DNA of 64,000 nt, from positions 310,001-374,000 of the forward strand of contig NZ_BSFI01000004.1 in NCBI RefSeq assembly GCF_027922265.1, read 5' to 3'. The number at the start of each line of letters is the position of its first letter. The first letter of the stretch is position 1. The translations under genes were made by a program, and so were the position numbers. The DNA is from Hansschlegelia plantiphila. Lineage in GTDB: Bacteria; Pseudomonadota; Alphaproteobacteria; Rhizobiales; Methylopilaceae. Of this stretch, positions 24,346 through 33,009 are shown piece after piece. A model generated the notes under the pieces. It searched no databases. It worked only from the letters and a program-made list of their open reading frames with translations, and had not been told where the DNA came from.

Positions 24346-26955
24346 ATGCAGCCATCCGGGCCTGTCACGCAATCGTCGCCCATGGACAACGCCATTCCCT
24401 CGGCCGCCTACTGGTCGCGGCCTGTCGCCGATGTGAGCGTCGAATTGAAGGCGACGATGGCCGGGCTGTCCTCCGATGAGGCGCGCTCCCGGCTGATGCG
24501 GGATGGGCGAAACAGCCTGAGCAGCGAGGGCGGCGCGACGCCGCTCCAGGTCTTCGCCCGACAGTTCTACAGTCCGCTGGTCCTGATCCTGATCTTCGCG
24601 GCTATTGTTTCTGCGTTCGTCGGCGAAGGTCACGAGGCGCTGATCATCGGCGTGATCGTGCTTGCAAGCTGCGCGCTGAGCTTCAGCCAGGAGTACAGCG
24701 CCTCCAGGGCTATGGAAACGCTGAAGAAGCGTATTTCCAGCAAGGCGACGATCCTGCGCGATGGAGTGGAAACGACCATTCCGACGGAAGAGATCGTTCC
24801 GGGCGATATCCTGAGACTGTCGGCGGGCAGCCTGATACCGGCGGATGGCGTCATCGCGGAAGCGCGGGACTTCAACGTCAGCGAGGCCGCGTTGACGGGC
24901 GAAACCTTTCCGGTGGTGAAATCTCCCGGTCAGGTGGCTTCGGACGCAGGGCTTTCGGCTCGCAGCAATGTCGTCTTCACCGGAACCTCGGTGCGCAGCG
25001 GCACAGCGACCGTGCTCGTGGTGAAGACCGGCAATCGAACGGAGTTCGCCGGCATAGCGGCGTCCATCCAACGCAAGACGCCGGAAACCGAGTTCGCCGC
25101 CGGCATCCGCCGGTTCGGCTATCTGATGACGCAGATCATGCTCGTCATCGTCGTTCTGGTGTTCGTCGCCAATCTGCTGCTCGACAAGCCGCTGATCGAC
25201 TCGCTGCTCTTTTCCCTGGCGCTCGCCGTAGGCCTCACCCCCGAACTTCTGCCGGCGATCATCAGCGTCACGCTATCTCGCGGCGCCCGGACGCTCGCCG
25301 GCAACGGCGTCATCGTCAGACGCCTCGAAGCGATCGAGAACCTCGGCAGCATGGATATCCTATGCACCGACAAGACCGGGACGCTGACGGAAGGAGTGAT
25401 CCATCTCGATGGCTGCTTCGGCGCCGATGGCGAGGCGTCGGCCGATGTGACGCTGTGGGCGCGCCTGAACGCGGTGCTTCAGACCGGACTGAAGAACCCG
25501 CTCGACGAAGCCATCGCCGTCTCTTGCGCCGGAAACGACGATCTCGCCGGATACGCCAAGGTGGATGAGATCCCCTACGATTTCGTGCGGAAGTCCCTCT
25601 CGGTCGTCGTGCGTGACGGGACCGCCGGGCAGGACGACCTCATGATCTGCAAGGGCGCGGTGCACAATGTCTCCGCGGCCTGCACGTCTGTCCTGACCAC
25701 AGCAGGACCGGCGCCGCTCGACGACGAACGGCGGATTGCGCTCGAGGAGAGGTTCAAGGCGTGGAGCGCCGAGGGCTATCGGGTGCTCGCGCTCGCGATC
25801 CGCCATATCCCCCGGCGCCCGTCCTACAGCCGGTCGGACGAAGCCGATCTCGCCTTCGCCGGCTTCCTGCTCTTCCTCGATCCGCCCAAGCCGGGAATGG
25901 CGGAGACGCTCAGGGCGATGTCGGCGCGCGGCATCGGCGTGAAGGTCATCACCGGCGACAACCGCTACGTCGCCCAGCATCTGGCCGCGACGGTCGGACT
26001 GAAGACCCACGGCATGATCACCGGCGAAGAGCTTTCGCACATGACGAAGGAGGCGCTGTTCGGACTTGCGCCGAAAACCGATCTCTTCGTCGAGATCGAC
26101 CCGAACCAGAAGGAACGGATCATCGCGGCCCTGCGCCAGCGGGGCCATGCCGTCGGCTATCTCGGCGACGGCATTAACGACGCCCCTGCGCTGCACACGG
26201 CCGATATCGGCATCTCCGTGGAGAGCGCGGTCGATGTGGCGCGCGAAGCCGCGGACATGATCCTTCTGCAACGCGATCTGGGCGTGCTGCTGACGGGCAT
26301 CGACGACAGCCGCAAGACTTTCGCAAACACGATGAAGTACATCTCGATCACCACCAGCGCCAGCTTCGGCAACATGATCAGCATGGCGTTCGCGTCGCTG
26401 TTCCTGCCGTTCCTTCCCTTGCTCGCCAAGCAGATCCTGCTGAACAATTTCCTGTCCGACCTTCCGTCTCTGGCGATCGCCTCCGACAATGTCGACGACG
26501 ACCAGACGAAATCGCCAAAGCATTGGGATATCGGCTATATCCGCCGGTTCATGCTAATCTTCGGCCTCGTCAGCACAGTGTTCGATTTCATCACTTTCGG
26601 CTTTCTGCTCGGGGTCGTTCAAGCGGCTCCCGGAACGTTCCAGACGGCGTGGTTCGTGGAATCGCTGATCACCGAACTCGCCATCGTCTTCATCATCCGG
26701 ACCCGCAAAGCGTTCTGGCGCAGCAGGCCCGGCAGCCTGCTCGCCTGGCTCAGCCTCGCCACGCTCCTGCTGGCGGTCGCCATTCCTTATCTGCCCTTTG
26801 CGGACTGGTTCGGATTTTCGCCGCTGTCACCCTTCGTAATGGGGGGGATACTCGTGATCACCGTGCTGTATCTGCTGGCGTCGGAAGCGACGAAGCACTG
26901 GTTCTTCAAGCGCGAAAGTCGCCGAGCGCCTGTGAGGGAAATAGCGCACGTGTGA
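24346..26955 (+). CDS. mgtA: Magnesium-translocating P-type ATPase (MgtA/MgtB type)
   Basis: An 869-residue P3-type ATPase that imports Mg2+ across the inner membrane. It has the N-terminal cation ATPase domain (GLSSDEARSRL), the actuator motif ALTGETFPV and a membrane segment with VGLTPELLPAIIS. The phosphorylation site is D342 in CTDKTGTLT, and the hinge is GDGINDAPALHTADIGISV. NNFLSDLPSLAIASDNVD in the last helices is characteristic of MgtA proteins. I use the ATG at 24346, eight bases after GAGGAA, instead of the GTG 11 codons upstream. No Mg-sensing leader was recognised in the 190-base upstream gap. Confidence 0.92.
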   Translation: MQPSGPVTQSSPMDNAIPSAAYWSRPVADVSVELKATMAGLSSDEARSRLMRDGRNSLSSEGGATPLQVFARQFYSPLVLILIFAAIVSAFVGEGHEALIIGVIVLASCALSFSQEYSASRAMETLKKRISSKATILRDGVETTIPTEEIVPGDILRLSAGSLIPADGVIAEARDFNVSEAALTGETFPVVKSPGQVASDAGLSARSNVVFTGTSVRSGTATVLVVKTGNRTEFAGIAASIQRKTPETEFAAGIRRFGYLMTQIMLVIVVLVFVANLLLDKPLIDSLLFSLALAVGLTPELLPAIISVTLSRGARTLAGNGVIVRRLEAIENLGSMDILCTDKTGTLTEGVIHLDGCFGADGEASADVTLWARLNAVLQTGLKNPLDEAIAVSCAGNDDLAGYAKVDEIPYDFVRKSLSVVVRDGTAGQDDLMICKGAVHNVSAACTSVLTTAGPAPLDDERRIALEERFKAWSAEGYRVLALAIRHIPRRPSYSRSDEADLAFAGFLLFLDPPKPGMAETLRAMSARGIGVKVITGDNRYVAQHLAATVGLKTHGMITGEELSHMTKEALFGLAPKTDLFVEIDPNQKERIIAALRQRGHAVGYLGDGINDAPALHTADIGISVESAVDVAREAADMILLQRDLGVLLTGIDDSRKTFANTMKYISITTSASFGNMISMAFASLFLPFLPLLAKQILLNNFLSDLPSLAIASDNVDDDQTKSPKHWDIGYIRRFMLIFGLVSTVFDFITFGFLLGVVQAAPGTFQTAWFVESLITELAIVFIIRTRKAFWRSRPGSLLAWLSLATLLLAVAIPYLPFADWFGFSPLSPFVMGGILVITVLYLLASEATKHWFFKRESRRAPVREIAHV

Positions 26956-27135
26956 CCCGCAGGGCTCGCGGCTGCGCGCACTCCTCGGACAAACTGGGCG
27001 CCGTGGTCGCGCCCGGCGGCTTGCAGGCCGCTGGGCGAGGAACAGACCAAGCGCGCAGGTTGCGACCGGTCGACAAGATCCGAGGTCGTCCGAGGAGGGC
27101 GCACGAGCTTGTCTCAGCGCCTTGCGGGCGGCGGT

Positions 27136-27999
27136 CTACCCGATCCGATTCAACGCGGCGATCGCGTCGGCTGGCAGTTCGAGATCGACTGCGGCGAGGT
27201 TTTCGCGCAGGTGGCCGAGCGACGACGTGCCGGGGATCAGGAGGATATTGGGCGAACGCTGAAGCAGCCACGCCAGCGCGACCTGCATCGGCGTGGCGCT
27301 GAGCTCCTGCGCGACGCGAGACAGCGCATCGGACTGCAGCGGAGAAAAGCCTCCAAGCGGGAAGAACGGGACATACGCGACGCCAGCGGCCGCAAGTTCG
27401 TCGATCAGCGCGTCGTCATCCCTGTGAGCCAGATTGTACTGGTTCTGCACGCAGACGATCTCGACCAGGCCGCGTCCCTCAGCGATCTGTCGCGACGTCA
27501 CGTTGCTGAGGCCGATATGCCGGATGAGCCCCTGCCGCTTCAGTTCGGCGAGCGCCGCGACCGGCTCGGAGATCGAGCCTTCGGCAGGGCGATGGGCGTC
27601 GAACATGATCCGCATGTTGACGACGTCGAGCGCTTCGAGCCCGAGATTGCGCAGGTTGTCCTCCATCGCGCGCTTCAGTTCGTCGGCCGAGAAGGCCGGA
27701 AGCCAGGCGCCGTCGTCCCCGCGGCGCGCGCCCACCTTGGTCACGATCACGAGGTCTTCCGGATATGGCCTCAACGCCTCGCGGATGAGTTCATTGGTGA
27801 CGTGCGGACCGTAGAAGTCGCTGGTGTCGATATGGTCGACGCCCCGCGCCACAGCTTCTCTGAGCACGGCGAGCGCGCCGTCGCGGTCCTTTGGCGGGCC
27901 GAAGACGCCGGGCCCCGCCAATTGCATCGCCCCATAGCCCATTCGCTTCACGCGCCGCTCGCCGAGCGTGAACGTTCCGGCTTTGCCGATCTCGGTCAT
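27136..27999 (-). CDS. Aldo/keto reductase family oxidoreductase
   Basis: A 287-residue NADPH-dependent (beta/alpha)8 oxidoreductase. It shows RRVKRMGYGAMQLAG, VDHIDTSDFYGPHVTNELI with the catalytic Asp and Tyr, and LVIVTKVGARRG with the Lys. The cofactor end includes IRHIGLSNVTSRQIAEG and NILLIPGTSSLGHLREN. The segment where many family members carry the catalytic His reads DVVNMRIMFD, so the tetrad is probably non-canonical. The ATG at 27999 follows GGGAGA and removes nine codons of open frame. It is divergent from a LysR regulator, which probably controls it. The substrate is unknown. Confidence 0.88.
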   Translation of the reverse strand: MTEIGKAGTFTLGERRVKRMGYGAMQLAGPGVFGPPKDRDGALAVLREAVARGVDHIDTSDFYGPHVTNELIREALRPYPEDLVIVTKVGARRGDDGAWLPAFSADELKRAMEDNLRNLGLEALDVVNMRIMFDAHRPAEGSISEPVAALAELKRQGLIRHIGLSNVTSRQIAEGRGLVEIVCVQNQYNLAHRDDDALIDELAAAGVAYVPFFPLGGFSPLQSDALSRVAQELSATPMQVALAWLLQRSPNILLIPGTSSLGHLRENLAAVDLELPADAIAALNRIG

Positions 28000-28091
28000 G
28001 ATTGTCTCCCTGACTGCGGAACACATCTAGGGTCTATCCGTGCGCGCGAAAATCAGGCCCTATCCACACGGGCTGTGCGGAGCGCCGAACA

Positions 28092-29012
28092 ATGGCCGCA
28101 GATCTGAGCGACCTCGCGTCTTTCGTGGCGGTCGCAAACGCAGGCGGCTTCCGAGAAGCCGCGCGCGCGATCGGCGGAAGCGCTTCCGCCCTCAGCGAAG
28201 CTGTGCGACGTCTGGAGGCGAAGCTCGGAGTGCGCCTGCTGAACCGCACCACGCGGAGCATCGCTCCCACCGAAGCGGGCCGTCGCCTGCTCGAAAGACT
28301 GACCCCGGCGCTTGGCGAGATCGAAGCTGCGCTCGACGTCGTCAACGGATTCCGCGACCGGCCGGCCGGGGTCCTGAAGCTCAACGTCCCGGTCAGCGCG
28401 GCTCGTCTCGTGCTACCCCGTATCGTGCCGCGCTTTCTGGCCGCCTATCCCGACATCCGTCTGGAGGTGATCGCGGACGACAGGTTCGTAGACGTGCTGG
28501 CGGCCGGCTGCGACGCCGGCATCCGCTACGACGAACGCCTCGAGCAGGATATGATCGCGGTTCCTATCGGCCCGCGCAGGCAACGTTACGCGACGGCGGC
28601 GGCGCCTGCCTATCTCGACCGGCGCGGCCGGCCCGAACATCCGCGCGATCTGCTGGACCACGCCTGCCTGCGCGGCCAGTTCGCCAGCGGCGCGATGACC
28701 ATCTGGGAGTTCGAGCGTGACGGCGAAGTCGTGACCCTGGAGCCTGGCGGACCGCTGATCGTTCGGGTGGGCGCCGCTACAGACCTCGCCGTCGACGCTG
28801 CGGTCGCCGGAAGCGGAGTGATCCAGCTGTTCGAGGACTGGTTGCGCCCGCATCTCGACAGCGGTGCGCTGGAGCCGGTGCTCGAGCCGTGGTGGCAGGT
28901 GTTTTCGGGGCCGTTCCTTTACTACCCAGGCCGCCGCTACTTGCCCACGCCGCTCCGAGCTTTCATCGACTTCACGCGATCGCTGGGCGATGAGGCCGGG
29001 CCGGATCAGTAA
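28092..29012 (+). CDS. LysR-family transcriptional regulator
   Basis: A 306-residue regulator with an N-terminal winged helix (LASFVAVANAGGFREAARAI, ASALSEAVRRLEAKLGVRLL, RTTRSIAPTEAGRRLLE). A type 2 periplasmic-binding-like effector domain follows (GVLKLNVPVSAARLVLPRIV, CDAGIRYDERLEQDMIAVPI). It resembles the DsdC/AaeR-like group that often sits divergent to oxidoreductases. The 92-base spacer to the aldo/keto reductase should hold the T-N11-A sites. The related hexamers CTATCC at 28032 and 28060 are candidates. Confidence 0.92.
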   Translation: MAADLSDLASFVAVANAGGFREAARAIGGSASALSEAVRRLEAKLGVRLLNRTTRSIAPTEAGRRLLERLTPALGEIEAALDVVNGFRDRPAGVLKLNVPVSAARLVLPRIVPRFLAAYPDIRLEVIADDRFVDVLAAGCDAGIRYDERLEQDMIAVPIGPRRQRYATAAAPAYLDRRGRPEHPRDLLDHACLRGQFASGAMTIWEFERDGEVVTLEPGGPLIVRVGAATDLAVDAAVAGSGVIQLFEDWLRPHLDSGALEPVLEPWWQVFSGPFLYYPGRRYLPTPLRAFIDFTRSLGDEAGPDQ

Positions 29013-29181
29013 TCAGCCAGCAAAGCTGGAGCGCTCGCGTCCAGCCGCCTTATCGACCGCAGCCAGAAATCAAGTTTTCAATTTAGTCAAAGCCCCAAGA
29101 GATAATGATCTTTGACTTCAATGGAGGGGTCGGCCACCTTGAGATAGCTGGAAATGAAAGCATCTCCGAGAGGGCAATGAA

Positions 29182-31026
29182 ATGATAGCCGGCAGTTTTG
29201 AGAGATTTCCGAAGTCAATAAGGAAAAATACGTACCGATGCAATCTTCTGTCCAGTGAAGGCGGAGCCTTCATCCTGAATGGGATCGATGAAGAGACCAA
29301 AAGCCGGATTAGGATTGAATTTCAGCCTGCGTCAGGCCTCTACTCCGTGCTGAAGGTCGACGGGGCGACATGGTTCGAAAGCTCTGTCGCGGTCGCCTGC
29401 AACAAATTCCTGGATCTTTCGGTTTCGCAACGGACCGCCTCGTTCGATGGCTCCGGTCCCGTCAGAGGCGTGTCGTCCCGACTGTCGACGACAGGCCGTC
29501 GTTCGGTCGCGAGAGTGCAGATCGACGGCGTCGAGAAACGCCGCTGGAAAGTGGTCGACCGCCTGTCGGACGGCTCGGTGGTGCAGGGCGAAGGCGCGGG
29601 GCGCGCCGTCGTTCAGGCGTCGCTCAGCAAGGCGGACAAGTCAGGGCGGCGCATCTGGTCCCGTCGCGTTCACGTCGCGAGCAAGGAGATCGGCGCGCTC
29701 GAATTCGGATTGGCCGCTCGGGCGGTGCGAGTGGCGGAGATCGAGACCTCACTGGCGGACGGCGGCGTTTTAACGGCCGAGAAGCGGATCTGGAGAACGG
29801 CCGAAGGGGCTTTCCTCTCGATCAGGACCAAGCCGTCAGGCGGCGTTCTCGAAAGCGGGTCCGATGTCCTCGCTCGCGTCCCGGGCCACGTGACGGGCCA
29901 CGCCGACCGGACCGGCTCGCGCGAGATGGTCACGACCTACCTTGATGGAAGCGTGCGAACCGTCAGGGTGACGGAGACCGCCGGTCCCGCCGGCCGGACG
30001 GAAAGCATCGTCTCGCGCTTCGAAGGAAGCAGGGGGATCGAGAGCCATTCCGCCACCAAGAATTTTCATACGCCCGGCGGCATGTCGTGGCGCGCCGAGT
30101 CAACGTTCGACACGCCTTTCGAAAAGCGGGATGGGACGTCCAAACGACAGTCGGAGACCTTCGGGGAGGACGGCAGCTATTCGAAGACCGAGGTCACAAT
30201 CGACGTTCAGGGCGGCAGCGGCACCATCATCATCGACACCGTCACACGCGCGGCGGACGGGACGGGCTCGCAGCACACGACGGTGACCGATCTCGACGGG
30301 AACGTGAAGTCCGACGAGACGCATCCGTTGCCGGGATATGGAACGGTCGACGACGAGGATCCGGGAGGGACCGGAGGCGAGGATGGCGGAGACGACGGAA
30401 CTGACGACGGGGATGACGGCGGAGATGGCGGGGACGACGGCGGAGATGACGGGACCGACGGTGGGGAAGACGGAGACGGCGACGAGGGCGACGGTTCGGG
30501 TGAGGACGACCCGCAAGGCGGCGGAGATGACGGCGGCGAATCCGGCGATTGGGACGACGAGGGCGGAGGTGAAGAAGGTCCGAGCCTTCCGCCGCAGAGT
30601 TCCGGCGCTTCGATCGACATCGTGCTTGGCGAGCATGAGATCGGCGAGACCGACGACGAATGGGGCTCGGAAGGCGTCTACGGCGCCGCGATCGGCCGGC
30701 ATCTGAACGATGCGGCCCAATCCGCCGCGCCTACGCACCTGTCCGGATCGGGCTGGGGCGACGCGGGGAGCGAGCGCGGAACCGACATCCGGGCGGCGGC
30801 CCAGAGTTCGGGCGTCTATGTGGCGGTGGGCGCCACGGATGGCTGGGACGGCACCAATCCTCGGGCGTTGATCGCGTCCTTCGCCCGGCTCACAAGCCAG
30901 ATGGCGGGCCAGACCTCGGGTTCAGCGACCTTCCATGTCATGGCCGCGTCCACGGCGAATCTTCGCCTCGGCGCTCAGATCGACAGGGTCTTGGCTCGCG
31001 CCGGGACGAAGACCATGCCCACTTGA
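29182..31026 (+). CDS. Large Asp/Gly-rich protein of unknown function
   Basis: A 614-residue protein I do not recognise. The N-terminus lacks a typical signal peptide and its gene start is AT-richer than its surroundings. Residues ~1-385 look like repetitive beta-strand material rich in Ser, Thr, Gly and Arg (EKRIWRTAEGAFLSIRTKPS, DGSVRTVRVTETAG). Residues ~390-472 are an extreme low-complexity tract of Asp, Gly and Glu. The C-terminal ~140 residues return to a folded composition (SIDIVLGEHEIGETDDEWG, VYVAVGATDGWDGTNPRAL). The Asp/Gly tract could bind Ca2+ like RTX-type linkers, but no true RTX nonapeptide is present. It ends before a strong terminator and appears monocistronic. Confidence 0.75.
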   Translation: MIAGSFERFPKSIRKNTYRCNLLSSEGGAFILNGIDEETKSRIRIEFQPASGLYSVLKVDGATWFESSVAVACNKFLDLSVSQRTASFDGSGPVRGVSSRLSTTGRRSVARVQIDGVEKRRWKVVDRLSDGSVVQGEGAGRAVVQASLSKADKSGRRIWSRRVHVASKEIGALEFGLAARAVRVAEIETSLADGGVLTAEKRIWRTAEGAFLSIRTKPSGGVLESGSDVLARVPGHVTGHADRTGSREMVTTYLDGSVRTVRVTETAGPAGRTESIVSRFEGSRGIESHSATKNFHTPGGMSWRAESTFDTPFEKRDGTSKRQSETFGEDGSYSKTEVTIDVQGGSGTIIIDTVTRAADGTGSQHTTVTDLDGNVKSDETHPLPGYGTVDDEDPGGTGGEDGGDDGTDDGDDGGDGGDDGGDDGTDGGEDGDGDEGDGSGEDDPQGGGDDGGESGDWDDEGGGEEGPSLPPQSSGASIDIVLGEHEIGETDDEWGSEGVYGAAIGRHLNDAAQSAAPTHLSGSGWGDAGSERGTDIRAAAQSSGVYVAVGATDGWDGTNPRALIASFARLTSQMAGQTSGSATFHVMAASTANLRLGAQIDRVLARAGTKTMPT

Positions 31027-31089
31027 GCCAGTCACCGGGCCGCCGTCCAAAGAGAAGGTGGAGTTCGGCGGTCAAGCCGATCGGTCTTC

Positions 31090-31126
31090 AGGGGTTTCCG
31101 GGTGTTCCGGAAACCCCTTTTCTTTT
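31090..31126 (+). terminator. Intrinsic terminator, near copy of the tRNA-Val terminator
   Basis: AGGGGTTTCCGG and CCGGAAACCCCT form a perfect 12-bp stem with a five-base loop, followed by TTTTCTTTTG. It ends the transcript of the Asp/Gly-rich gene. Both stem arms and both flanks match the element at 9920-9957. Confidence 0.88.
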
Positions 31127-31211
31127 GTCGCGTCGCGGCGTCCGACGAGCGTCGCATGGGCCGGGCCGATCGCAACGCTAGCTGGCGGCGTGACGCTTCC
31201 TGGGAGGATTC

Positions 31212-32438
31212 ATGCCGAAGACCGACGTCATCATCCCCGAGCCTCCCGAACTGACCTCGCCGTGGCGCACGGAACCCCGCGTCCGGCTGCAGCAGGAGGC
31301 CCGCGCCTTCGCCCGCGACGTCGTCCTGCCCATCGCCGACGAGCTCGACCCGCAGAAGGCCGAGATGCCGCGCTCGCTGATCGACCAGATGGCGGCGAAG
31401 GGCTGGTTCGGGATCACGATTCCCGCAAAGCACGGCGGCATGGGGCTCGGCGTGTTCGAATACTGCCTGGTGTCGGAGGAGCTGGCGCGGGCGTGGCTGT
31501 CGGTCGGCAGCATCCTGGCGCGGGGGCAGGGGCTCGGCACCCAGACGCTCGACGACAGGCGCAGGCTGGAGCTGCTCGCGAAGTCCGCGCGCGGGGAATG
31601 GATCGGAAGCATTTCCCTGTCGGAGCCGACGGCCGGCTCCGACCTCGCCGGCGTCAGGACACGAGCGGTGCGCGACGGCGACCACTGGGTGCTGACCGGA
31701 ACCAAGCGATGGGCGGGCTTCGCGCAGGCCGCGGACTTCATCGAAGTTCTAGCGCGAACGCGCGAGCCGGAGGAGGGCGAGCCGCGCTCGGCGGGACTGG
31801 AGCCGTTTCTCGTCGTCAAGCAACCGGGAAGCTTCCCGAAGGGCGTGACCGGCCGCGTCATCGACAAGATCGGCTATCACGGCTTCCTGACGTTCGAACT
31901 CGAACTCGACGGCGTGCGCGTGCCGGAGAGCGACCGGCTGACGGGCCTCTATGGCGACGGCGGCGCGGACGCCGATTCCGGCGGCTTCGCGGCCGTGCAG
32001 CGCGGTCTCAACATCGCGCGCGTCCACACCGCGGCGAGGGCCGTCGGCGTGGCGCAGGCCGCGGTCGAGGACTGCCAGGCCTATCTGCAGGAGCGCGAGC
32101 AGTTCGGCCGCGCGATCGGCGACTTCCAGGCGCTGCGCTTCGCGCTCGCCGACATGGCGGCGGAGGTTCGGCAGGCGCGCGCCTTCTGGCGGCAGGTCGC
32201 GCATCTCCTCGACGAGGGCTGCTCCGCCGAGAGCGAGACGGCGATGGTCAAGCTGCTCGCGACCGAGATGGCGGTCCGTGTCACCAGTCAGGCGATGCAG
32301 CTTCACGGCGGCAACGGCTACACCACCGAGCGCCGGGTGGAGCGCTATTGGCGGGACGCTCGGCTGACGACGATCTTCGAAGGCACCAGCGAGATCCAGC
32401 GCCGCATCATCAGCGACCGCCTGCTGCCGCGGCCTTAG
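31212..32438 (+). CDS. Acyl-CoA dehydrogenase
   Basis: A 408-residue FAD-dependent dehydrogenase that introduces the alpha-beta double bond in an acyl-CoA. It shows GWFGITIPAKHGGMGLG, GSISLSEPTAGSDLAGVRT for FAD and substrate binding, and YLQEREQFGRAIGDFQALRF. The C-terminus is QLHGGNGYTTERRVERYWRD then TIFEGTSEIQRRII, where the Glu of FEGTSEIQ is the expected catalytic base. A strong GGGAGGATTC precedes the ATG. The nearby malyl-CoA thioesterase-like gene raises the ethylmalonyl-CoA pathway, but methylsuccinyl-CoA dehydrogenase is usually about 140 residues longer, so the substrate is open. Confidence 0.9.
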   Translation: MPKTDVIIPEPPELTSPWRTEPRVRLQQEARAFARDVVLPIADELDPQKAEMPRSLIDQMAAKGWFGITIPAKHGGMGLGVFEYCLVSEELARAWLSVGSILARGQGLGTQTLDDRRRLELLAKSARGEWIGSISLSEPTAGSDLAGVRTRAVRDGDHWVLTGTKRWAGFAQAADFIEVLARTREPEEGEPRSAGLEPFLVVKQPGSFPKGVTGRVIDKIGYHGFLTFELELDGVRVPESDRLTGLYGDGGADADSGGFAAVQRGLNIARVHTAARAVGVAQAAVEDCQAYLQEREQFGRAIGDFQALRFALADMAAEVRQARAFWRQVAHLLDEGCSAESETAMVKLLATEMAVRVTSQAMQLHGGNGYTTERRVERYWRDARLTTIFEGTSEIQRRIISDRLLPRP

Positions 32439-32896
32439 CGCGCGGAGTGGCTGGCCTGCGCGGCGGCCGCGGTCGCGGTCGGCGCGCCCGTCGCGCTCCA
32501 TTCGGCGAACAGCTCAAGTCCGCGCGGAACGGGCGGGGCCGCGCCTGCGAGCGTCGCGGCGAAATAGTCCAGCGCCGACGTCACGTCGGAGGCGACCGAC
32601 AGCCGGGCGATGACGCCCGCCGCCGCGGCCCTGTCGTCCGCGCCGAGCGCGGCGTCGGCGGTGGTGAAGACCACCGCGACGCCATGCGCTGCGGCCGCCG
32701 CGCCCATGTCGCCGCCCGTCCATCCGTTTGCGAGCCGCAGGCCGACCAGAACGAGATGGACCTTGGCGGACCGCAGCAGCGCGACGGCGGTGTCCCGATC
32801 GGCGGCCAGCCCGACGAGCTCATGCCCGGCATCGACGACTATGGGGGCGAGGCGTCCCGCCACCATCATGTCGTCGTCGACGATCAGCACCCGCAT
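32435..32896 (-). CDS. Degenerate receiver-domain protein lacking the phosphoacceptor Asp
   Basis: A 153-residue protein whose first ~120 residues follow the receiver fold. MRVLIVDDDMMVAGRL supplies the acidic pocket, GHELVGLAADRDTAVALL and VHLVLVGLRLANGW follow, and VAVVFTTAD contains the switch Thr region. The phosphorylated Asp is replaced by Gly at residue 52 (GGC; a GAC codon is one base away), and the conserved Lys is also missing. It is therefore a pseudo-receiver, probably acting without phosphorylation if functional. The tail is Ala/Thr-rich. The ATG at 32896 follows GGGGAGA. Its stop overlaps that of the convergent acyl-CoA dehydrogenase. Confidence 0.8.
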   Translation of the reverse strand: MRVLIVDDDMMVAGRLAPIVVDAGHELVGLAADRDTAVALLRSAKVHLVLVGLRLANGWTGGDMGAAAAAHGVAVVFTTADAALGADDRAAAAGVIARLSVASDVTSALDYFAATLAGAAPPVPRGLELFAEWSATGAPTATAAAAQASHSAR

Positions 32897-33009
32897 GCGG
32901 TCTCCCCGAATCACTCCCCATCCGGTGTTACCTCCAGGCGCCGTGCGACGCCATCAGGACGACTACGCGCCTGTGGACGGATCGGTCGCAGCCGCCGCGA
33001 CCGGCGCCG

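Noticed and set aside
30346-30600. RTX calcium-binding repeats in the Asp/Gly-rich protein
   Set aside because: The tract is Asp/Gly/Glu low complexity without the regular GGxGxDxUx nonapeptide spacing.
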